From the NCBI GenBank assembly GCA_934717675.1, contig CAKUYZ010000018.1, forward strand, positions 1 to 28,150: DNA of 28,150 bases, given 5' to 3'. The stretch is from an uncultured Bacteroidales bacterium (GTDB lineage Bacteria; Bacteroidota; Bacteroidia; Bacteroidales; Marinilabiliaceae). Made by a program: the position numbers and the translations under genes. The notes under the pieces were generated by a model. That model was not told the DNA's origin, made no database searches, and saw nothing but the letters and a program-made list of their open reading frames with translations. This document shows, one piece after another, positions 15,917 to 24,016 of this stretch. Numbering within the stretch: the stretch's first letter is position 1; each line of letters begins with the position of its first letter.

Positions 15917-17944
15917 ATGATGAAGAGACTAACACTGGCTGCCATGGCCGCCTTGCTCCTCCTCTCCGCGCCCGCCGTGGCGCAAAAGGGGAAGAAGTTC
16001 AACACCACGGACGACAAGAAAGCCCACGCCCTCTTGCAAGAGGGCAACAACATCCTCGTCTCGGCCGGCCGCGACAACGTGGCCAAGCTCAACGAGGCTC
16101 TTGACAAATATAAGCAAGCGTTGGACCGCGACCCCAACTACATCGAGGCCCTCTACTCCGCGTCGGAGGTATATGCCGACCTTGGGCAGCCAGGCAACCA
16201 AATTGGCTGCATCATGAAAGCCGTCGGCATAGACTCCACGTATTGGGTGACGGCATATTACCGTTGCGCCGTGGCCCTGTGCCAAAAAGAGAGGTATGAG
16301 GAGTCGGTCAAATGGTTCGACCTGTTTGACAAATTCTCAAAGGGCAAGAAGACCCGCGTGAAGCAAGACCCCCAATGGCGGCGCAAGGCCATGGCCATGG
16401 TGAACATGATGAAGCACCCCGTGCCTTTTGAGCCGCGCTACCCGTCAGATCTCATAGAGCAGACGCCCTATGAGACGTATTGGCCGTCAATATCGCTAGA
16501 CGAGACGGAACTTGTGGTGACATCTCGCCTGCCCATTGACACCGTGGCGTTTCGCGAAGACCCGACCATGATAGCGCGCATCAACAACAACCAGACGCAA
16601 GAGGACCTCTACGTCATGACGCGCGAGACGCCCGAGTCTCCCTGGCGACCGATGCAACCCATATATAACATCAACACCGACTTCAACGAGGGCACGCAGG
16701 CCATATCGCCCGACGGTCGGTGGATGTTCTACACTGCGTGCGGATACAAAGACTCCAAGGGTTCTTGCGACATATACTTCTCCCAACGCACGGGGCGCGG
16801 GTGGACCAAGGGAGTGAACATTGGCGCGCCCGTCAACACGGCGGCGTGGGAGTCGCAGCCGTGCTTCTCGGCCGACGGCAAGACGCTCTTCTTCGTGCGC
16901 GGCTCGGCGCGGGCGGCATACAGGAGTGGCGACATTATGAAAGCCAGAGTGACGGGCGTGAACGCGCAGGGCGTGCCTCTCTTCGGAGACGTGGAGAGCC
17001 TTGGCGACTCCATCAACACATCGGGAGACGAGAGCCACCCCTTCATCCACCACGACGGCAAGACTCTCTTCTTCTCCTCCGACACGTGGCCGGGCATTGG
17101 CGGGCGCGACATCTTCGTGAGCAAGATGAAAGATGACGGCACGTGGACCACGCCCCGCAACGTCGGCTACCCCATCAACAACGTGGACGACGACGAGGGA
17201 CTGGTGGTGACGGCCAGCGGCACCACGGGCTACTACAACTCAGTGCGCACCGTTGACGGCCGGCGCAAGCGCGAGGTGAGGATGTTTGACCTCTACCCCG
17301 CCATCCGCCCCAGGCCGGTGCCGTTTGTCAGGGGCTACATAAGCGACTGCGGCACAAAGAAGAGCATCCCAGCCACCATATTGCTGGATCGCATGCCCGA
17401 CGGCGAGAACATAGCCACCTCTCGCGCCCTAGATGACGGCTCCTTTACCATAGCCGTGCCCGGGCCGGCCGACTACCTGCTGTCTGTCAACGCCAAAGGC
17501 TACTTCTTCCGCTCGCACAAATTTAACGTGGCGGACGTAGAGGGGCGACACGGCCCCCTGCGGCTGTCGGCCGAGGAGGTGTGCCTCACGCCGCTCAAGG
17601 TGGGCAAGAAGATTGCGCTAAGGAACATATATTTCGACACGGACAAGTGGGACGTCAAGCCCGAGAGCAAAGTGGAGCTTGAGATCCTGATCCGCGTGAT
17701 GCGCGAGAACCCGACCATCCGCGTCGAGATAAGCGGCCACACCGACAGCCGCGCCTCGGAGAAGCACAACCAGACCCTGTCTGAAAACAGGGCCCGCAGC
17801 ACCGTCAACTACCTTGTGGAGCATGGCATAGACCGCAAGAGGTTCGACATCAAGGGCTATGGCGAGAGCCAACCTTGCGCCACCAACGACACGGAAGAGG
17901 GCATGGCCCTCAACCGCCGCATAGAGGCCAAGATTGTGCCTTAG
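15917..17944 (+). CDS. PorE-like envelope protein: TPR, PD40 beta-propeller, CRD and OmpA C-terminal domain
   Basis: This 675-residue exported protein has a signal peptide ending AVA before Gln23 (no lipobox). A TPR-like helical region (about 30-145, HALLQEGNNIL and YKQALDRDPNYIEALY) is followed by a WD40/PD40-type propeller (about 175-460, with repeated blades such as AISPDGRWMFYTA, FSADGKTLFFVR, IHHDGKTLFFSSD). A carboxypeptidase-regulatory-like domain follows (about 468-555). The OmpA C-terminal peptidoglycan-binding domain (about 560-675) contains NIYFDTDKWDVKPES, ISGHTDSRASEKHNQTLSENRA and GMALNRRIEAKI. The order and length equal those of PorE (PG1058) of the type IX secretion system, a periplasmic peptidoglycan anchor. 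Other OmpA paralogues share the plan, so the exact assignment is open. It lies 42 bp downstream of recG. Confidence 0.85.
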   Translation: MMKRLTLAAMAALLLLSAPAVAQKGKKFNTTDDKKAHALLQEGNNILVSAGRDNVAKLNEALDKYKQALDRDPNYIEALYSASEVYADLGQPGNQIGCIMKAVGIDSTYWVTAYYRCAVALCQKERYEESVKWFDLFDKFSKGKKTRVKQDPQWRRKAMAMVNMMKHPVPFEPRYPSDLIEQTPYETYWPSISLDETELVVTSRLPIDTVAFREDPTMIARINNNQTQEDLYVMTRETPESPWRPMQPIYNINTDFNEGTQAISPDGRWMFYTACGYKDSKGSCDIYFSQRTGRGWTKGVNIGAPVNTAAWESQPCFSADGKTLFFVRGSARAAYRSGDIMKARVTGVNAQGVPLFGDVESLGDSINTSGDESHPFIHHDGKTLFFSSDTWPGIGGRDIFVSKMKDDGTWTTPRNVGYPINNVDDDEGLVVTASGTTGYYNSVRTVDGRRKREVRMFDLYPAIRPRPVPFVRGYISDCGTKKSIPATILLDRMPDGENIATSRALDDGSFTIAVPGPADYLLSVNAKGYFFRSHKFNVADVEGRHGPLRLSAEEVCLTPLKVGKKIALRNIYFDTDKWDVKPESKVELEILIRVMRENPTIRVEISGHTDSRASEKHNQTLSENRARSTVNYLVEHGIDRKRFDIKGYGESQPCATNDTEEGMALNRRIEAKIVP

Positions 17945-17978
17945 GCCCACGGTCGGAGCGAATCAGGCCAAGCCAAAG

Positions 17979-18020
17979 AAGCGGCGCGGGAGCGGAACCA
18001 CATTCCGCCCCGCGCCGCTT
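17979..18020 (+). terminator. Hairpin between the PorE-like gene and the antiporter
   Basis: AAGCGGCGCGGG (17979-17990) pairs with CCCGCGCCGCTT (18009-18020), and GCGGAA (17992-17997) pairs with TTCCGC (18003-18008). This makes an 18-bp stem with one bulged A and a 5-nt loop. No T-tract follows on the plus strand, so termination is plausible but not certain. Confidence 0.6.
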
Positions 18021-18095
18021 CGGCATGTTGCGCGAATTCACTATATTAGTGGCATCAATTCAGACCATCTTAACAAATCCCAAAAAGAAAAAGCA

Positions 18096-19718
18096 ATGTC
18101 CGTAGAATCCGTCCTCCTTGGCATCTCTTTCCTTTTCTTCTTGAGCATCTTGGCGTGCAAGGCAGGCTATAAGTTTGGCGTGCCGTTGCTGCTGCTCTTC
18201 CTAGGCGTGGGCATGGTGTGCGGCAGCGATGGCCTAGGCATCCGCTTCTCCAGCCTGCCCATGGCGCAAGGCATAGGCACCGTGGCGCTGTGCGTCATTT
18301 TGTTTTCTGGCGGTTTGGACACCAAGGTGAGCGACATCCGCCCCGTCTTGGGCCCGGGGCTCATCTTGGCCACTCTGGGAGTGGTCTTGACGGCCGCCCT
18401 CACGGGCGTCATGATCCACTATGTGTTCAACATCCCCGCCCTGGGCACCATACCGCTGAGCATGACGGCCTCTCTCCTGCTGGCCTCCACCATGTCGTCG
18501 ACTGACTCGGCGTCGGTCTTCTCCATCTTGCGCGGCAAGGGGCTTCACCTGCGCAACAACCTGCGCCCCATGCTGGAGCTAGAGAGCGGCAGTAACGACC
18601 CTATGGCTTATATGCTGACGGTCACACTGATAGGCCTTGTGGCGCAAGGCGGGCAGCCCGACTATGGATCGGCCGCGCTGGAGCTTGTCACGCAATTCGC
18701 CGTTGGCGCGTTGGCCGGTCTGGTGTTTGGCAAGCTCTTCGTGTGGCTCATCAACAGGCTTCAGATTGAGAACGCCAGCCTCTACCCCATTGCCGTGCTG
18801 ACGGCCTGCATCTTCGTCTTCTCCGCCTCCTATTTCATGGGCGGCAACAGCTACCTGGCCGTCTACATTGGCGGTGTGGTCATGGGCAACTCCCGATTTG
18901 TGCACAAACGCTCATCGGTCAACTTTTTCGACGGCCTGGCTTGGCTGAGCCAGCTGCTGGTGTTCTTGACACTGGGCTTGCTGGTCAACCCCCATGAGCT
19001 AGTCCCGCTCATAATCCCGGGTGTGATAGTGAGTCTGCTCATGATTTTCATCACGCGCCCGGCGAGCGTCTTCCTGTGCCTGGCGCCTTTCAAAGGCATC
19101 TCTCGCCAGAGCAAGACGTTCGTCTCGTGGGTGGGGCTGCGCGGCGCCGTGCCGATAATATTCTCCATCTTGGCCTTGGCCGCTGACGTGCCGCACGCCC
19201 GTTTCATCTTCAACGTCGTCTTCATCTGCACGCTCGTCTCTCTCGTGGTGCAGGGCACCACGCTGGCATGGATGGCTAAGAAGCTGGAGCTGCTGGAGAC
19301 GCCAGACGAGATTGGCAAAGTGAAAGACTTCGACATGGAATTCTCTGACGACATAAAGTCCGTATTGGCCGAGCTGACCATCTCTGAGCAAGTCCTCAAC
19401 TACGGCAATAAGCTGCTCAACCTGCCCGTGCCGGAGAACTGCCTGGCCGTGTTGGTGAAGAGGGGCGACACATATTTCGTCCCGACAGGCAAGACCGAGC
19501 TTCACCTTGGAGACAAAATATTGCTCATATCTGACGACCGCGAGAGCCTCATGGACGCCTTGGCGCAGATGGGCGTGACGCAAAACGGTAAGGAAGACGG
19601 AGACGATGACAAATTCTCATTCAAGCAAGTGTTCGAGGGCGGCAAGGGAATTGACATTGTGAAAGAGCTTCGCGGCCTGTCTGAGAACATCCGCAACGGC
19701 AAATATCTGAAATTCTGA
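18096..19718 (+). CDS. CPA1-family cation/proton antiporter with RCK_C domain (NhaP2/CvrA-like)
   Basis: This 540-residue inner-membrane antiporter probably exchanges K+ (or Na+) for H+. The start is taken at the ATG at 18096, where SVESVLLGISFLFFLSILAC begins the first helix. The longer open frame upstream crosses the hairpin at 17979-18020 and has no hydrophobic or conserved residues. Twelve to thirteen helices follow, with conserved GLDTKVSDIRPVLGPGL, STMSSTDSASVFSILRGKG, LELESGSNDPMAYML and WVGLRGAVPIIFSILAL. The C-terminal about 100 residues form a TrkA-C/RCK_C ligand-binding domain (LPVPENCLAVLVKRGDTYFV, LHLGDKILLISD). A -7-like TATATTAG lies at 18042-18049. It is probably co-transcribed with the HAD gene 29 nt downstream. 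Confidence 0.92.
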   Translation: MSVESVLLGISFLFFLSILACKAGYKFGVPLLLLFLGVGMVCGSDGLGIRFSSLPMAQGIGTVALCVILFSGGLDTKVSDIRPVLGPGLILATLGVVLTAALTGVMIHYVFNIPALGTIPLSMTASLLLASTMSSTDSASVFSILRGKGLHLRNNLRPMLELESGSNDPMAYMLTVTLIGLVAQGGQPDYGSAALELVTQFAVGALAGLVFGKLFVWLINRLQIENASLYPIAVLTACIFVFSASYFMGGNSYLAVYIGGVVMGNSRFVHKRSSVNFFDGLAWLSQLLVFLTLGLLVNPHELVPLIIPGVIVSLLMIFITRPASVFLCLAPFKGISRQSKTFVSWVGLRGAVPIIFSILALAADVPHARFIFNVVFICTLVSLVVQGTTLAWMAKKLELLETPDEIGKVKDFDMEFSDDIKSVLAELTISEQVLNYGNKLLNLPVPENCLAVLVKRGDTYFVPTGKTELHLGDKILLISDDRESLMDALAQMGVTQNGKEDGDDDKFSFKQVFEGGKGIDIVKELRGLSENIRNGKYLKF

Positions 19719-19747
19719 TTTTTCTTAGGAAACAACCGAAAGACATA

Positions 19748-20344
19748 ATGACAAAGACACACAAGCTCCTGCTCGGCGAGCCCAAAGGCCTCATATTTGA
19801 CTTGGACGGCACGCTGATAGACAGCCTGGAGCTGAACTGGCAGGCGATGGACGCCGCCATGCGTGGCGAGGGCATAGTGATTGCCCGCGAGGAGTTCATT
19901 GACATGACAGGGCGGTCAATAGAGGAGATTGTAGACATCCTTGTGAGACGTCACGGCCGCTCAGACGCCGACCGCGAGGCCATAGTCCGCCGCAAGCGCG
20001 AGATTGCCAACAGCCACGCCGACGACGTGCGCGAGATTAAACTGGTGGCCGACGTGGCGCGGGTGTGTCACGGCAAGCTGCCCATGGCCGTGGGCACAGG
20101 CAGCGACCGCCACAGGGCCACGCTCATGCTGGCCTCGACTGGGCTTCTGCCACTCTTTGACCACATCGTGGCGGCCGATGACGTGGAACGCCACAAACCG
20201 GAGCCAGACACCTTTATCCGCTGCGCTGAGCTCATGGGCCTCCGCCCAGCCGACTGCCAAGTGTTTGAAGACGGAGACATGGGCCTGGAGGCCGCCAGGC
20301 GGGCCGGCATGACGTATGTGGACGTGCGCCCATTCTTGACGTAG
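19748..20344 (+). CDS. HAD-superfamily phosphatase (beta-phosphoglucomutase/YqaB-like subclass)
   Basis: A 198-residue cytosolic HAD hydrolase. Motif I is LIFDLDGTLIDS with nucleophile Asp18 and acid/base Asp20. An alpha-helical cap (about 27-95) follows, then AVGTGSDR in the motif II position, Lys150 in HKPEPDTF (motif III) and FEDGDMGLEAA (motif IV, Glu174/Asp175). This is the sugar-phosphate phosphatase type, close to fructose-1-phosphate phosphatase YqaB, although the substrate cannot be told from sequence. It lies 29 nt after the antiporter. Confidence 0.88.
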   Translation: MTKTHKLLLGEPKGLIFDLDGTLIDSLELNWQAMDAAMRGEGIVIAREEFIDMTGRSIEEIVDILVRRHGRSDADREAIVRRKREIANSHADDVREIKLVADVARVCHGKLPMAVGTGSDRHRATLMLASTGLLPLFDHIVAADDVERHKPEPDTFIRCAELMGLRPADCQVFEDGDMGLEAARRAGMTYVDVRPFLT

Positions 20345-20395
20345 GGGTCGCGGCATTTTATTATTTTTTATGCCCCGCGGTCAGCTCCAAGAGAT

Positions 20396-20403
20396 TACAT
20401 TTG
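20396..20403 (+). promoter_or_regulatory. -7 box upstream of the MFS exporter
   Basis: TACATTTG matches TAnnTTTG perfectly, 28 nt before the ATG at 20432. No clear TTG lies at -33. Confidence 0.4.
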
Positions 20404-20431
20404 CCGCCGCATCACACACATAACGCAAAAA

Positions 20432-21622
20432 ATGGAGAATAGCGCAGAGAAGATGACGGCTCGCCACTGGGCCGCGCTTGTGGGGCTGACTATGGCCGCT
20501 TTTGTGTTCAACACGTCGGAGTTCGTCCCCATAGGCCTGCTGACCGACATAGCGGCAGATTTTGGAAAGACGGAGAGCGAGACGGGGTTGCTCATCTCGG
20601 CCTACGCGTGGGTGGTCGCCCTCATGTCTTTGCCCCTGATGATATTGGCGAGCCGTATGGAGATGCGCCGCCTGATGCTCATCCTCACAGCGGCTTTCGC
20701 CGCGTGCCAGTGCGTCTCGTGGCAGTCCGGCTCCTACGCCATGCTCATGGCCAGCCGCATAGGCGTGGCCTGCTGTCACTCCATATTTTGGAGCATTGTG
20801 TCGCCTATGGCCGTGCGCATTGTGCCAGCAGGACATAAGGCTTTGGCTCTCAGCACCATTGTGACGGGTTCTGCTGTGGCCATGATATTGGGTCTTCCTC
20901 TGGGTCGAGCCATAGGCTTGTGGATCGGGTGGCGGATGACGTTTTTGAGCGTTGGCGCGTTTGCCGCCCTAGTGTTGGCGTTCATGGCCCTCACGCTGCC
21001 CAAGCTGCCGAGCAGGGGCAAGTTCTCTGTCCACCGCCTGCCAGCGTTGCTTGGCAACAAGGCCTTGGCGGCTCTCTACGTCTTCACACTCGTGTGGGTC
21101 GTGGGATATTACACGGCATATAGCTACATAGAGCCTTTCCTTGGCCAAGTGGCCCAGCTGTCTGAGAGCGACGTGACTCTCACGCTCATGCTCTTCGGCG
21201 TGGCCGGCATAGCCGCCGGGCAGATCTTCTCGCGCCTCTATGGCCGCGGCCCGCTCCGCTTCATTGGCTTCATGGCCGTCATGATGACCGCATGCCTGTT
21301 CTTGCTCCTGCCCGTCGCGGCCTTTAGCGTGGCCGTAGTGTGCGTCTGCGTCTTATGGGGCATAGGCACCACGTGTTGCAACGTCGCGCTACAGAGTGAG
21401 TTGATAGCCATGACGCCCGCTGACAGCACATCCGTGGCCATGAGCATATACTCCGGCATCTTCAATCTGGGCATCGGCACGGGCGCCGCCGTCGGGGGCG
21501 CGGTGTGCGCGTCGATGTCGGTGGGCTATGTCGGCGTGGCTGGTGGCGTGTGCTCCATCGCGGCTCTCGGCGTGTGGGTCTGGCTGCTGTTGCCGAGGCT
21601 GCGCAGGCAGAAAGGCGCGTAG
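20432..21622 (+). CDS. sotB: SotB-like MFS sugar efflux transporter
   Basis: A 396-residue major-facilitator transporter with 12 predicted helices, aligning by eye along its length with E. coli SotB (YdeA), an arabinose/IPTG efflux protein of the DHA1 group. Shared segments include FNTSEFVPIGLLTDIA, YAWVVALMSLPLM, the motif C-like SRIGVACCHSIFWSI, ALALSTIVTGSAVAMILGLP and YTAYSYIEPF. Start and length fit the family. Substrate in this organism is inferred only. No regulator is adjacent. Confidence 0.85.
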   Translation: MENSAEKMTARHWAALVGLTMAAFVFNTSEFVPIGLLTDIAADFGKTESETGLLISAYAWVVALMSLPLMILASRMEMRRLMLILTAAFAACQCVSWQSGSYAMLMASRIGVACCHSIFWSIVSPMAVRIVPAGHKALALSTIVTGSAVAMILGLPLGRAIGLWIGWRMTFLSVGAFAALVLAFMALTLPKLPSRGKFSVHRLPALLGNKALAALYVFTLVWVVGYYTAYSYIEPFLGQVAQLSESDVTLTLMLFGVAGIAAGQIFSRLYGRGPLRFIGFMAVMMTACLFLLLPVAAFSVAVVCVCVLWGIGTTCCNVALQSELIAMTPADSTSVAMSIYSGIFNLGIGTGAAVGGAVCASMSVGYVGVAGGVCSIAALGVWVWLLLPRLRRQKGA

Positions 21623-21725
21623 GGACGGGAAGTCGGGATGTAAAATATCGCAATATTTCATAACATATTTTTTATTCGTGCGTACAAGCGTCTAACATCA
21701 TCAACCTAACAGAACACCGACGACT

Positions 21726-22292
21726 ATGGACGCTACTAGCACAACAGCAATGGAGATGAGCGCAGACTCGCCGTTGGAAATAGACTTGAGCAAATATCCG
21801 CACATAAGGAGGATGGCGTTGTTCATCGTGTGTGTGGAGTTTTTCCTGATGCTTCAGATCCTGGCCGAGGTTGTCAGCACCGCCTGCTTCGCTGGCCCCG
21901 GCGTATGCAGCACTCTGAGCGGCTGGGTGGGCGCAGCGCCCATCATGGCGCTTGGGATTGTGGCCTCGCGGCGCTTGGTGCTTCACAAGAGCGACGCCAT
22001 ATTCCTCTGCAAGAGTTTCGGGTGGCTCATATTGGCGTTTAAGGCACTCACCCTCTTGTCTGGCATCACGCTCAGGCCGTGGGGCGGCGTCTTACATCTC
22101 ACTGTGGAGGCTCTCTGGGTGTTGGCCATCTCCGCGATGATATGGGCGCAATACGGTTCCCCGGAGCTTAAAGCCGCCTTCCCGCGCCACTGGCGCACCG
22201 TGGGGGCGGTCAACGTGACTGTGGTGGCCTTGTGCGCCATTGGGATTGTGGCATTGCCAGTGCTTTGGACCGTGGCGTTGTTCCTTATCTGA
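21726..22292 (+). CDS. Small integral membrane protein of unknown function
   Basis: I do not recognise a family for this 188-residue protein. About 28 polar N-terminal residues, starting from an ATG in an AT-rich leader, precede four to five predicted transmembrane helices (about 30-50, 60-78, 94-112, 117-138, 160-186). No catalytic motif is visible. A 103-bp upstream gap containing AAATATCGCAATATTT (an inverted repeat at 21643-21658) separates it from sotB, and a strong terminator follows, so it may be the last gene of this run or a single transcription unit. Confidence 0.75.
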   Translation: MDATSTTAMEMSADSPLEIDLSKYPHIRRMALFIVCVEFFLMLQILAEVVSTACFAGPGVCSTLSGWVGAAPIMALGIVASRRLVLHKSDAIFLCKSFGWLILAFKALTLLSGITLRPWGGVLHLTVEALWVLAISAMIWAQYGSPELKAAFPRHWRTVGAVNVTVVALCAIGIVALPVLWTVALFLI

Positions 22293-22328
22293 ACGGGAGA
22301 CTAAAACCATCCGCGCCATTTAACACGC

Positions 22329-22376
22329 AAGTCGGGCGTGGCGGCACACAGCGTGACCGCCACGCCCGACTTTTTT
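22329..22376 (+). terminator. Strong intrinsic terminator before the VTC cassette
   Basis: A 14-bp perfect GC-rich stem (22331-22344 with 22357-22370), extended by two A-T pairs, with a 12-nt loop and a six-T tract (22371-22376). It insulates the following cassette from upstream transcription. Confidence 0.95.
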
Positions 22377-22443
22377 GCCCTGTGAGAGAAAAACCGCCAC
22401 AGAGACCAAGTCACAGAACAAATGAGCCGACTCACTGAAAACA

Positions 22444-22475
22444 TTTCGGCAAAAATCCGCTTTGTAATAAAATTG
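22444..22475 (+). promoter_or_regulatory. Candidate promoter of the VTC cassette
   Basis: TTTC (22444-22447), a 20-nt spacer and TAAAATTG (22468-22475) each differ by one base from the Bacteroidota -33/-7 boxes. Its position fits the downstream ATG at 22497 and argues against the in-frame ATG at 22422. Confidence 0.4.
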
Positions 22476-22496
22476 CAACGACAGAAAAAAAGTGAC

Positions 22497-23300
22497 ATGA
22501 GAAGCGGACTTGACGAGATTGAGGCCAGACTGGCCACGTTTGCGCCCATATCGCTAGACGAGATGGCCAACGTGCGACTGATGAACAGGACTGACACCAA
22601 GTATGTCATACGGCTAGACGAGCTGCCTGCCCTGCTGACCCAGGCGCAAGGTGGCTACATGGCGCAGGAGACGGACGGCAGGCGGCTGATGGCCTACAGA
22701 ACAACATATTATGACACAGCCGACTGGCAGACCCTGCGCGCCCACACCACGGGCAGGCACAGCAGAGAGAAGATAAGGGTGAGGACATACACCTCTGGCC
22801 TCACGTTTGTCGAAGTGAAGAGGAAGAGCAAAGGCCGGACAAAGAAGAGCCGAATGGCGACTTCCAGACGCGCAGACGGGCAGATGACCGCCGAGGCCAA
22901 AGACTTTGTGGACAGCCACTCGCACTACACGTCAGCCTCGCTCACGCCAGCCCTGGGCAATTCGTTTTGGCGCATCACGCTGGTGAATAACGAGAAGACC
23001 GAGCGACTGACCATAGACCTCTGGATCGCCGTCGAGAACCTGCGCAACGGGATGTGCGCCAGCCTGCCCAACGCAGTGGTGGTGGAGGTGAAACGCGATG
23101 GGCGCAAGGCCAGCCGTATGGTGGATTGGCTACGCTCCAGAGGCGTAAGGCCGTGCGGATTCAGCAAATATGCCTACGGCGCGCTGATAACCGACCACAC
23201 TCTGCCCATGGGCAAGATGAAACCCAAGATGCGGCAACTGATTCGCCGAGGCCTGATGCCAGAGCCCCTGTGGTGGCGGACGCGGTGGAACGCCGCATAA
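22497..23300 (+). CDS. VTC-domain (polyphosphate polymerase-like) protein
   Basis: This 267-residue cytosolic protein has the tunnel fold of the Vtc4/CYTH triphosphate-tunnel superfamily. Charged tunnel residues appear in the expected order: NRTDTKYV with Lys35, YRTTYYDT, REKIRVRTY with Lys92/Arg94/Arg96, FVEVKRK with Glu106/Lys108, LTIDL with Asp174, VVVEVKR with Glu197/Lys199, and FSKY with Lys224. In yeast Vtc4 such residues bind triphosphate and metal while making polyphosphate from ATP. Bacterial members are mostly uncharacterised. There is no SPX domain and no membrane segment. An in-frame ATG at 22422 would add 25 basic, unconserved residues, and the likely promoter excludes it. First gene of a four-gene cassette. 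Confidence 0.87.
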   Translation: MRSGLDEIEARLATFAPISLDEMANVRLMNRTDTKYVIRLDELPALLTQAQGGYMAQETDGRRLMAYRTTYYDTADWQTLRAHTTGRHSREKIRVRTYTSGLTFVEVKRKSKGRTKKSRMATSRRADGQMTAEAKDFVDSHSHYTSASLTPALGNSFWRITLVNNEKTERLTIDLWIAVENLRNGMCASLPNAVVVEVKRDGRKASRMVDWLRSRGVRPCGFSKYAYGALITDHTLPMGKMKPKMRQLIRRGLMPEPLWWRTRWNAA

Positions 23301-23350
23301 AATGGATATCACGTATACCACACTCAACCTACCTAATAAAAAACACAGCA

Positions 23351-24016
23351 ATGGACGATTTGTCAGACTTTATGGAGATGGGCGGGCTTGCCGCCTCATG
23401 CGACCTTGCCGATATGGCACTGCGCTTCCTCTTCAACCTATGCGTCACGTTTGGCCTCTGCCGATGGCTCTATTACCCCGCAGGCAAGAGGCGCGACTAC
23501 CTGTTTGTCTTCACCATCATCTCGCTTGCCATATTCCTGATGGTGTATCTGCTTGGCAGCCTGAAAATAAAGGTGGGCTTCGCCCTAGGACTTTTTGCCA
23601 TTTTCGGAATAATCCGCTACCGCACGGAGCAGATGCCCGTGAGGGAGATGACCTACCTTTTCGTAATCATCTCGCTCTCCGTCATCAACGGGCTATCAGA
23701 AAATATCTCCGTCTCGCAAATGATTGTGGGCAACGCCCTTATGGTGGCCGCCACATGGGTGGGAGAGAAAGCCCTGCGCATGGAAGGAACCGGCACCAAA
23801 CTCATTGCCTATGACGACATGGCAAACATCCGCCCCGAAAAGCGAAAAGACCTCATAGCCGACCTGCGGCAGCGCACAGGACTGGACGTGACGGACGCGG
23901 AGGTGGGACACATCGACTTTGTACGCGACATGGCCATAATCCGCATACACTACAACAGCGAGACCCCCGCAGGCGCGGACATAGAGAGCCTGACCAAAAT
24001 CCCGAACAACCTATGA
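23351..24016 (+). CDS. DUF4956 integral membrane protein
   Basis: This 221-residue inner-membrane protein has three to four predicted helices (about 21-38, 49-68, 73-85, 98-130) within the typical DUF4956 core: LYYPAGKRRDYLFVFTIISL, the conserved GFALGLFAIFGIIRYRTE, and a soluble C-terminal alpha/beta domain (about 150-221). The start is the ATG at 23351; the upstream in-frame extension lies in the preceding VTC gene and in the gap, and is not conserved. DUF4956 proteins are repeatedly found beside VTC-domain proteins in bacteria, which suggests a shared, undefined function. The stop overlaps the next gene's ATG by 4 bp (ATGA). Confidence 0.9.
   Translation: MDDLSDFMEMGGLAASCDLADMALRFLFNLCVTFGLCRWLYYPAGKRRDYLFVFTIISLAIFLMVYLLGSLKIKVGFALGLFAIFGIIRYRTEQMPVREMTYLFVIISLSVINGLSENISVSQMIVGNALMVAATWVGEKALRMEGTGTKLIAYDDMANIRPEKRKDLIADLRQRTGLDVTDAEVGHIDFVRDMAIIRIHYNSETPAGADIESLTKIPNNL

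Noticed and set aside
17934..18095. 54-codon N-terminal extension of the antiporter
   Set aside because: It crosses a large hairpin and overlaps the end of the preceding gene; the first transmembrane helix starts right after the ATG at 18096.
20349..20380. Inverted repeat after the HAD gene (CGCGGCAT...ATGCC..CGCG) as a terminator
   Set aside because: The right arm has two extra bases, the T-rich stretch lies in the loop and not after the stem, so it does not fit an intrinsic terminator.
23054..23350. N-terminal extension of the DUF4956 frame upstream of 23351
   Set aside because: It overlaps the VTC gene out of frame; the composition is unlike DUF4956, and the conserved domain begins after the ATG at 23351.
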